In this document: piece by piece, positions 52,300 through 64,000 of the stretch
Numbering within the stretch: position 1 is the stretch's first letter
Layout of the letters: each line of letters begins with the position of its first letter
Assembly (NCBI RefSeq): GCF_030296575.1
Contig: NZ_AP027729.1
Span: 2,356,001-2,420,000, forward strand
Length of the DNA: 64,000 nt
Direction: 5' to 3'
Source of the DNA: Paraoerskovia sediminicola
GTDB taxonomy: Bacteria > Actinomycetota > Actinomycetes > Actinomycetales > Cellulomonadaceae
Made by a program: the position numbers and the translations under genes
Notes under the pieces: model-generated
Told to the model about the DNA's origin: nothing
The model's input: the letters and a program-made list of their open reading frames with translations, nothing else
The model's database searches: none

Positions 52300-53562
52300 G
52301 TGAACCCCGACCGCACCGTGTACCTGGACCACGCGGCGACGACCCCCGTGTCGCCGCGTGCCGTCGACGCGCTGCTCGCGGAGCTCCGCCGCGGCGGCAA
52401 CCCGTCGTCGCTGCACGGCGCGGGCAGGGCGGCCCGGCGCACCGTGGAGGAGTCGCGCGAGTCGGTCGCGGCGTCGCTGGGTGCGCGGCCGTCCGAGGTC
52501 GTCTTCACCGCCGGCGGCACCGAGGCGGACAACCTCGCCGTCAAGGGTCTGTTCTGGGGGCGTCGGACGGCGCACCCCGAGCGGCGCCGGATCCTCGTCT
52601 CGGCCGTGGAGCACCACGCCGTCCTCGACCCCGCGTTCTGGATGGCCGAGCACGCGGGCGCGGAGATCGTGCTGCTGGCGGTCGACGGCGAGGGCCGGCT
52701 CGACGTCGCGGCGCTGGAGTCCGAGCTCGCGGCGCACGCGGACGAGACCGCGCTGATCTCGGTGATGTGGGCGAACAACGAGATCGGCACCGTCCAGCCG
52801 CTCGACGCCGTGGTGCGGGCCGCCCGCCCCTACGGCATCCCGGTGCACAGCGACGCCGTCCAGGCCGTCGCGCAGCTCGGGGTCGACTTCGCGGCGAGCG
52901 GCCTCGACGCGATGACGGTCAGCGGGCACAAGCTCGGCGCCCCGATGGGCGTGGGTGCGCTCGTCGCGACGCGTGGCCTGCCGCTGACGCCCGTGCTCCA
53001 CGGGGGCGGCCAGGAGCGCTCGGTGCGTTCCGGGACGGTCGACGCCCCCGCGGTCCGGGCCTTCGCCGTCGCGCTCGCCGAGACGGTCGCCGCGCGGGAG
53101 GCGACGGCTGTTCGTCTCGCCGGGCTCCGCGACGACCTCGTCGCCGGCGTGCGGCGGCTCGTCCCGGACGCCGTCCTGCGGGGCCCCGAGCCGTCGTCCG
53201 ACCGCCTGCCCGCCAACGCCCACTTCACCTTCCCGGGCTGCGAGGGCGACTCGCTGCTCTACCTGCTGGACTCCGCCGGGGTGCAGGTCTCGACGGGCTC
53301 CGCCTGCCAGGCGGGCGTCCCGCAGCCGTCCCACGTGCTCCTCGCGGCGGGTGTCCCCGAGGACGACGCGCGCGGCGCGCTGCGGTTCTCGCTCGGCGCG
53401 ACCTCGGTGGCGGACGACGTCGCGCGGCTCCTCGACGTCCTGCCCGGTGTGGTGGACCGCGCCCGCTCGGCGGGGCTGGCGTCCGCGCCCGCGCGGCTGG
53501 GCGAGCGGAACGGCGAGCGGAGCGCGGGTCCCGCGCACCCGGCGCCGAGCGGAGCGGCCTGA
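52300..53562 (+). CDS. iscS: Cysteine desulfurase (IscS/NifS family)
   Basis: PLP enzyme that takes sulfur from cysteine for tRNA thiolation and Fe-S assembly. I use GTG 52300 ([29 protein letters not shown], 420 residues). PLP lysine in [18 protein letters not shown], histidine in [12 protein letters not shown], and the persulfide cysteine in [20 protein letters not shown]. The stop overlaps the mnmA start (TGATG); MnmA receives this sulfur directly, so the pairing is functional. Confidence 0.94.
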   Translation: MNPDRTVYLDHAATTPVSPRAVDALLAELRRGGNPSSLHGAGRAARRTVEESRESVAASLGARPSEVVFTAGGTEADNLAVKGLFWGRRTAHPERRRILVSAVEHHAVLDPAFWMAEHAGAEIVLLAVDGEGRLDVAALESELAAHADETALISVMWANNEIGTVQPLDAVVRAARPYGIPVHSDAVQAVAQLGVDFAASGLDAMTVSGHKLGAPMGVGALVATRGLPLTPVLHGGGQERSVRSGTVDAPAVRAFAVALAETVAAREATAVRLAGLRDDLVAGVRRLVPDAVLRGPEPSSDRLPANAHFTFPGCEGDSLLYLLDSAGVQVSTGSACQAGVPQPSHVLLAAGVPEDDARGALRFSLGATSVADDVARLLDVLPGVVDRARSAGLASAPARLGERNGERSAGPAHPAPSGAA

Positions 53563-54743
53563 TGCGCGTGCTCGCGGCGATGTCCGGTGGCGTCGACTCG
53601 GCGGTCGCGGCGGCGCTCGCGGTCGAGGCCGGGCACGACGTCGTCGGCGTCCACATGGCCCTGTCCAAGAACCGCGACCAGTTCCGCACGGGCTCGCGCG
53701 GCTGCTGCTCGATCGAGGACGCGGGCGACGCGCGCCGCGCGGCCGACGTGCTGGGTATCCCGTACTACGTGTGGGACCTCTCGGACCGCTTCGAGGAGAC
53801 GGTCGTCGCCGACTTCGTCGCGGAGTACGAGGCGGGGCGCACGCCCAACCCGTGCGTGCGGTGCAACGAGCACATCAAGTTCGAGGCGCTGCTCGACAAG
53901 GCGACGGCGCTCGGCTTCGACGCGGTCGCGACGGGGCACTACGCGCAGGTCGTGCGACGCCAGGTGCCGGACCCTGCGGCCCCGGGCGGCACCCGGACCG
54001 TCGCCGAGCTGCACCGCTCCCCGAACGACGCGAAGGACCAGTCGTACGTGCTCGCCGTCATGGGGCGCGACCGGCTCGAGCGCTCGATCTTCCCGCTCGG
54101 CGGGTTCGCGTCGAAGGACGAGGTGCGCGCGGAGGCCGAGCGGCGCGGTCTGTCCGTCTCGGCGAAGCCCGACTCGTACGACATCTGCTTCGTCGCCGAC
54201 GGTGACACGCAGGGGTTCCTGCGCGAGCGCCTCGGGTCACGTCCCGGTGAGGTCGTGGACACCGACGGCCGGGTGCTGGGGGAGCACGACGGCGCCTACG
54301 CGTACACGGTGGGCCAGCGCAAGGGGCTCGGCATCGACCGGCCGGCCGACGACGGCAGGCCCCGCTACGTGCTCTCGGTGGACACCGAGGCGAACCGCGT
54401 GGTGATCGGCGCAGCCGAGCTGTTGAGCGTCGACCGGATCGCCGGGGACCAGAGCGTCTGGCTCGCGGACGACGTGCTCGCTGCCGCTGCCGCGGACCCG
54501 TCGCGCGACGGCTGGTTCGACGCCGAGGTCCAGGTGCGGGCGCACGGCGCCCCGGTGGCCGCCCGGGTGCGCGCCGTCGCGGGCGACGGCGGCTCCCGCG
54601 CGGGGACCGAGGTCGAGCTCGTCGACGCCACGCTGCGCGGGGTCGCCGCGGGGCAGTCCCTCGTGGTCTACGTCGGCACCCGGGTGATCGGGCAGTCGAC
54701 GGTCGTCTCCGCGCACCGCGCCCGTCTGGCGCGCGCCTCGTGA
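53562..54743 (+). CDS. mnmA: tRNA-specific 2-thiouridylase
   Basis: Thiolates U34 of Lys, Glu and Gln tRNAs. 393 residues from ATG 53562 ([34 protein letters not shown]). PP-loop SGGVDSAV, catalytic cysteines in [14 protein letters not shown] and [17 protein letters not shown], and the [10 protein letters not shown] segment are all present. The frame extends far upstream but this start overlaps the desulfurase stop and fits the family. The GTG of the next gene overlaps its stop. Confidence 0.96.
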   Translation: MRVLAAMSGGVDSAVAAALAVEAGHDVVGVHMALSKNRDQFRTGSRGCCSIEDAGDARRAADVLGIPYYVWDLSDRFEETVVADFVAEYEAGRTPNPCVRCNEHIKFEALLDKATALGFDAVATGHYAQVVRRQVPDPAAPGGTRTVAELHRSPNDAKDQSYVLAVMGRDRLERSIFPLGGFASKDEVRAEAERRGLSVSAKPDSYDICFVADGDTQGFLRERLGSRPGEVVDTDGRVLGEHDGAYAYTVGQRKGLGIDRPADDGRPRYVLSVDTEANRVVIGAAELLSVDRIAGDQSVWLADDVLAAAAADPSRDGWFDAEVQVRAHGAPVAARVRAVAGDGGSRAGTEVELVDATLRGVAAGQSLVVYVGTRVIGQSTVVSAHRARLARAS

Positions 54744-55765
54744 CCGCCGTCTCGGGGCACGGCCCGCGGCCCGGGACGGACCCGCTGGAGGCGCAGCAGG
54801 TCGTGCTCGGCGACCTCGTCGAGCTGCCGACCGGCGTCGACGCCGTCCCGTTCCTCACCCAGCTCCCCTCTCGCGGCATCGAGGCCGGCGCGCTCGGCCG
54901 GACCGTGGCGCTGCTCGCCGAGCTTCCTGCAGAGCTCGGCCCGCACGGCTGGAAGCTCGCCGACCGCCCCGGCGCCGACCTGCGACGGGCGGGGTCGCTC
55001 CTCGCCGAGGACGTCGCGGCGCTCGCGATCGCCGCCTACGGGTACACCGGGCCGCTCGCGGTCGGGGTCACGGGCCCGTGGTCCGCGGCGGCCGAGCTGT
55101 ACCTCGCTCGTGGCGACCGCGTGCTCGCCGACACGGGGGCGCGCGCCGAACTGGCCGCGTCGCTCGCCGCGGGGGTCGCCGACCACGTCGCCGACGTGCG
55201 CAGGCAGGTCCCGGGGGCGGACGTGGTCGTCCAGCTCGAGGAGCCGCTGCTCGCCCAGGTGGGCGCCGGCGTCCTGCCGACGTTCTCGGGGTTCTCGCGC
55301 ATCCGCGCGGTGCACGGCCCGGAGGTCGTCGACGGGCTGCGGGCCGTGGTCGACGCGGCCCGCGCGGCCGGTGCGCGCGTCGTCGCGCACGTCGGGTCGG
55401 CATGGAGCGGCATCGGTCCTGCGGTGCTCGCGGGTGTCGACGCGGTCGGGGTCGACCTGACCCCGGGTCGCTGGGACGAGCGGCTCTGGACCGACCTGGC
55501 GAAGGCGCACGAGCGGGGCGTGCCGTTGTGGGCGGGGCTCCCACCGGCGCAGGTCTCCCAGTGCGCGGGGCCGGACGTCGTCGCGCTCGCCGACGCGATC
55601 GGTGTGCCCTGGCGACGCATCGGGCTCCCGGTGCGGGGCCTCGCGGACGTCGTGCTGCTCGAGTCCGGGCGGGCGATCGCGGACGGGTCGCTCGACGCCG
55701 CCCGGGCCGTCACCGGGAACCTCGGCCGCGCGGCGGCGGTCCTGGCGGAGCGCGCGGACGGCTGA
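54740..55765 (+). CDS. Methionine synthase-like protein, MetE C-terminal family
   Basis: 341 residues from GTG 54740, coupled to mnmA (GTGA). Single TIM barrel resembling the C-terminal half of cobalamin-independent methionine synthase: [78 protein letters not shown]. The expected zinc-ligand set (His, Cys, Glu, Cys) is not clearly conserved; only one cysteine, in [11 protein letters not shown], is near the right place. The same gene lies between mnmA and ligA in mycobacteria (Rv3015c position), with function unproven. Confidence 0.75.
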   Translation: MTAVSGHGPRPGTDPLEAQQVVLGDLVELPTGVDAVPFLTQLPSRGIEAGALGRTVALLAELPAELGPHGWKLADRPGADLRRAGSLLAEDVAALAIAAYGYTGPLAVGVTGPWSAAAELYLARGDRVLADTGARAELAASLAAGVADHVADVRRQVPGADVVVQLEEPLLAQVGAGVLPTFSGFSRIRAVHGPEVVDGLRAVVDAARAAGARVVAHVGSAWSGIGPAVLAGVDAVGVDLTPGRWDERLWTDLAKAHERGVPLWAGLPPAQVSQCAGPDVVALADAIGVPWRRIGLPVRGLADVVLLESGRAIADGSLDAARAVTGNLGRAAAVLAERADG

Positions 55766-55785
55766 CCGGGACGGGCGGCTCGCCC

Positions 55786-55812
55786 TGGTACCATTTCCTG
55801 TACCACAGGAGG
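55786..55812 (+). promoter_or_regulatory. Probable yefM operator, promoter and ribosome site
   Basis: TGGTACCA (55786-55793) is a perfect palindrome and TGTACCA (55799-55805) is a near repeat 13 bases on. YefM-YoeB is known to repress itself at paired TGTACA-like palindromes, so this is a likely operator; TACCAT (55789-55794) may be the -10. AGGAGG (55807-55812) is the ribosome site for yefM. Confidence 0.5.
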
Positions 55813-55817
55813 TTCCG

Positions 55818-56066
55818 ATGGCCATCACGGCGAGCGAAGCGCGCAAGACCCTGTTCCCGCTCATCGAGCAGGTGAACGACGACCACACCGCGGTCGAGAT
55901 CACGTCCAAGCGCGGCAACGCGATCCTGGTCTCGGTCGAGGAGTTCGAGGCGCTGACCGAGACCGCCTACCTCTTCCGGTCGCCCGCCAACGCGCGCAGG
56001 CTGCTCGACGCGGACGAGGCCCTGAGGACCGGGAACGGCATCCCCGCGGAGCTGGACCGCGGGTGA
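55818..56066 (+). CDS. yefM: YefM-family antitoxin
   Basis: 82-residue Phd/YefM antitoxin (MAITASEARKTLFPLIEQVNDDHTAVEITSKRGNAILVSVEEFEAL). The N-terminal half is the DNA-binding dimer domain and the C-terminal part (ETAYLFRSPANARRLLDADEAL) is the segment that wraps the toxin. It neutralises YoeB and represses the operon. The stop overlaps the toxin start (GTGA), the usual order and coupling for this pair. Confidence 0.94.
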   Translation: MAITASEARKTLFPLIEQVNDDHTAVEITSKRGNAILVSVEEFEALTETAYLFRSPANARRLLDADEALRTGNGIPAELDRG

Positions 56067-56320
56067 ACATCGTCTTCGCGCCCCAGGCGTGGGACGACTA
56101 CACCTACTGGCAGACGCAGGACCGTGCGACGCTCAAGCGGGTCACCCGGCTGATCGACGACATCTGCCGTGAACCGTACGAGGGGATCGGCAAGCCGGAG
56201 CGGCTGCGCTACGGGGTGGAGGCGTGGTCCCGCCGGATCAGTGACGAGCACCGGATCGTCTACCGGGTCGAGGGGTCGAACGTGCTGGTCCTCCAGGCGC
56301 GCTACCACTACGAGCGCTAG
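56063..56320 (+). CDS. yoeB: YoeB-family mRNA interferase toxin
   Basis: 85-residue RelE-superfamily endoribonuclease that cleaves mRNA in the ribosomal A site. Alignment by eye with E. coli YoeB is close throughout: PQAWDDYTYWQTQDRATLKRVTRLIDDI, GIGKPERLRYG, WSRRISDEHRIVYRV, ARYHYE. The catalytic glutamate E46 in KPERL, arginine R64 in EHRIVYRV, and C-terminal H82 and Y83 are all kept, so the toxin should be active. Confidence 0.94.
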   Translation: MNIVFAPQAWDDYTYWQTQDRATLKRVTRLIDDICREPYEGIGKPERLRYGVEAWSRRISDEHRIVYRVEGSNVLVLQARYHYER

Positions 56321-56353
56321 CGTGGCGCGCGCCCGCCCGGGGACCCGCGCGCC

Positions 56354-58671
56354 TCACCCCTCGCCCGCGAGGCGCTCCCACAGGAACTCGTACGCCAGCG
56401 CCGACAGGTGCGCGGCCTGTGCGTTGTCGGCCGCGCCGCCGTGCCCGCCCTCGATGTTCTCGTAGTACGTCACGTCCTTGCCGGCGTCGCGCAGCAGCGC
56501 GGCCATCTTGCGGGCGTGCCCGGGGTGCACCCGGTCGTCCTTGGTGGACGTCGTGAGCAGGACCGGCGGGTAGGTGCGTTCGGGGTCGACCAGGTGGTAC
56601 GGGGAGAACGTGCGGATGGACTCCCACTGCTCCGGGTCGTCGGGGTCCCCGTACTCGGCCGCCCAGGACGCCCCCGCGAGGAGCTTCGTGTACCGGCGCA
56701 TGTCGAGCAGCGGCACCGAGATCACGAGCGCCCCGAACAGCTCCGGGTACGTCACGAGCATGTTCCCGGTGAGCAGTCCGCCGTTGCTGCCGCCCTGCGC
56801 GCCGAGCCGTCGCGGCGTCGTGATGCCCCGGGCGACGAGGTCGCGTGCCACCGCGGCGAAGTCCTCGTAGGCGCGGTGCCGGTTCTCGCGCAGCGCGGCC
56901 TGGTGCCAGGCCGGCCCGTACTCGCCGCCGCCGCGGATGTTCGCGACCACGTGCACGCCGCCCCGCTCGAGCCACGACCGCCCGACCGTCCCCGAGTAGC
57001 CGGGCGTCAGCGAGATCTCGAACCCGCCGTACCCGTAGAGCAGGGTCGGGGCGCCCGCTCGCTCGCTCGTACTCTCGCTCGCCCGATCACCCGCACCGTC
57101 ATCTGCACCGTCATCTGCACCGTCGCCTGCCCCGGATGGGCCGGCTGAGCCCGTGGGCCCGTCCACGAGGTCCGCCCGACCGACGACGAAGTACGGGACC
57201 CGCGTGCCGTCGTCCGACACCGCGAAGTGCTGCCGCGACACCATGCCGCTCGCGTCGAACCAGCGGGGGACGCCTTGAGCGGGTCGGCGAGGCCCGCGTC
57301 GACGGGCCCGTCGGCCGGGATCGCGAGCAGGGCGAGCGTCGTCGGGGTGAGGTGGTCGGTGACGGTGAGCCAGACGTCGTCGCTCTCGTCGGTCTCGAGC
57401 GCGCGGACGCCGACCGTCCCCAGCTCGGGGAGCCCGGTCACCGCGCGCTCCCGCCAGCCGGTCGGGGTGTCGGACGTCGCGGCTCGCGTCGGGTGCTCGG
57501 CGCCCGCCTGGTCCGGCGTGGGCGGGGTGAGCACGACGAGGCGCGTGCGGACGTCGTCCAGCACGGTGAGCACCAGGTGGGACCGGGTCCAGGTCGCCCC
57601 GGCGAGCGACGTGCTTGGGGTGGGCGCGAAGAGCACGGTGAGCCGGCGGTCGCCCGCGAGGAACTCGTCGAGATCGGTCGCGAGGAGCGACCCGGCGGGG
57701 TGCAGCGCGCCGCCCTCACGGCGCAGGTCCCAGTCGTCGCGGAGCTCGACGACGAGCAGGTCGCGGCGGATCCCGGCCTCGGCGCTCGCGGGCACGTCGA
57801 CGTGGACGAGCCCTGGCGCGTCTCCGCCATCGACCGCCCCGACCGCCCCGGCCGGGTTCGTCGGGTCCGTCGGGTGGTCGAGCAGGTACAGGTCGCCCGT
57901 GTAGAAGTCGATGCTGCGGTGCACGACGTCCCGCTCGAACCCCGGTGTGCGCAGGTGCGCGGCAGCGATGTACAGGTCGTCCTCGCGGCCCTCGAAGACG
58001 GTCTCTGCCTCGGCCAGCGGGGTGCCGCGGCGCCAGCGGCGGGCGGTGCGGGGGTACCCGGAGGTCGTCGTCGTGCCGGGGCCGAGGTCGGTCTGGACGA
58101 ACACGGTGTCGTGGTCGATCCAGCCGAGGCCGCCCTTGGCCAGGGGGCGGTGGAACCCGCCCTCCTCGGGTGGGACGAACCGCAGGTCGACGAGGTCGAG
58201 CTCGCGCGTGACGTCGGCGTCCGACCCGCCGGGGGAGAGGCTGACGAGAGCGCGCCGGCAGTCGGGGCGCAGGATGCTCGCGCCGTGCCACACCCAGCTC
58301 TCGCCCTCGTCGGCGCTCAGGGCGTCGAGGTCCAGCACGGTCTCCCACTCGGGGGCGTCGGTGCGGTACGACTCGGGCGTCGTCCGGCGCCACACCCCGC
58401 GGGGGTGATCGCCGTCGCGCCAGAAGTTGTAGAGCAGCCCGCCGGCCCAGGCCGCGGCCGGGATCTTCGCGTCGGAGTCGAGGATCTCCCGCGTGCGGGC
58501 CCGGGTGTGCTCGAACGAGCGGGTCGAGGCGAGGTCGGTCGCCGTGTCGGCGTTGCGGGCGCGCACCCACTCGAGCGCGCGCGGGCCATCGACGTCCTCG
58601 AGCCACTCCCAGGGGTCCGCGCTCGCCGCGCGGTGCTCGGTCTCGGGCGGGACGATGGGCTGTGAGGGCAT
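56354..58671 (-). CDS. Prolyl oligopeptidase family serine protease (one-base frameshift)
   Basis: S9A peptidase that cuts short peptides after proline. ATG 58671 (MPSQPIVPPETEHRAASADPWEWLEDVDGPRALEWVRARN) begins the beta-propeller part. The frame breaks at LKASP; one missing C (G run 57265-57269 on the plus strand) restores RWFDASGMVSRQHFAVSDDGTRVPYFVV and about 772 residues. Catalytic domain: LYGYGGFEISLTPGY, NIRGGGEYGPAWH, nucleophile in GAQGGSNGGLLTGNML, aspartate in TKDDRVHPGHARKM and histidine in IEGGHGGAAD. An Asp/Gly/Ala-rich insertion follows VGRADLVDG. No signal peptide is seen, so cytoplasmic. Confidence 0.92.
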
Positions 58672-58827
58672 GGCCGTCAGACTAGACGGCCGGACAGGCG
58701 GCCAGGCCGACGGCCATGGCCGCATGCGTGCGTTTCGGCAGTCTGGGTGGCCGGAGCCTCAGGAGGGGTGTTCGTGGTGACGCCATGTGACTGACGAGAC
58801 AGGTTTCCGGCTTCCCAAGGACAGTCC

Positions 58828-58847
58828 CTTGTGAAAGTATTCACAAG
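58828..58847 (+). promoter_or_regulatory. Rex operator upstream of adhE
   Basis: TTGTGAA-AGTA-TTCACAA (58829-58846), extended by a flanking C/G pair, is a perfect match to the Rex consensus TTGTGAA-N4-TTCACAA. It lies 76 bases before the adhE start. Rex represses fermentative genes and releases DNA when NADH is high, so adhE should be induced when oxygen is short. Confidence 0.88.
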
Positions 58848-58921
58848 TAGAGAACACGACAGCGGGTCGACCACTGAGGACCGCTCCTTCGAGCGGCTGG
58901 CCGGGCCCACGGGAGGAAGAC

Positions 58922-64000
<5,079 letters not shown>

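Overview
The window is chromosomal DNA from a very GC-rich actinobacterium. Evidence for this: GTG starts are common, reading frames overlap by ATGA or GTGA, and gene order is typically actinobacterial. It also carries NucS/EndoMS, a DUF2550 gene after atpC, and a GlgE-type alpha-glucan pathway. No mycolic-acid genes are seen, and class Ib ribonucleotide reductase, a GH1 beta-glucosidase and a fermentative AdhE are present. This fits Micrococcales, perhaps a Cellulomonas relative, but genus is inference.

Layout. 1-19254 (+) is the conserved block thrC (cut by the window edge)-thrB-rho-rpmE-prfA-prmC-tsaC-wecA-atpI-like-atpBEFHAGDC-DUF2550-nucS, then nagA. 19251-21724 holds a convergent hydrolase and a GH1 beta-glucosidase, followed by a 644-base gap with 53-base tandem repeats, inverted repeats and two NrdR boxes. 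22369-26476 is nrdHIEF, ended by a 46-base perfect palindrome. 26646-36293 is accessory: two lipoproteins (one FKBP), a small Cys-rich protein, two alpha/beta hydrolases, a DivIVA-like coiled-coil protein with a coupled partner, an uncharacterised membrane protein/lipoprotein pair, and a YbbN-like thioredoxin-TPR protein. 36509-48988 (-) is a storage-glucan operon read glgX - FAD dehydrogenase - glgE - treS - maltokinase - glgB, linking trehalose, maltose-1-phosphate and branched glucan. 49112-55765 is etfB-etfA, a phosphotransferase, cysteine desulfurase, mnmA and a MetE-C-like gene. 55818-61663 holds a YefM-YoeB module, a prolyl oligopeptidase and adhE under a Rex operator. 61917-64000 is ligA, cut by the right edge.

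A striking feature is about sixteen apparent one-base deletions, almost all in short G or C runs, each splitting an otherwise intact conserved gene (thrB, tsaC twice, atpB, GH1, two hydrolases, ybbN, glgB, treS, glgE two or three times, glgX, etfB, a phosphotransferase, prolyl oligopeptidase). Because essential genes are hit and the error is always the same kind, I read them as consensus-sequence errors, not real pseudogenes, and annotate those genes at full length.

I saw no tRNA or rRNA genes, no insertion sequences, prophage or CRISPR array, and no replication origin.
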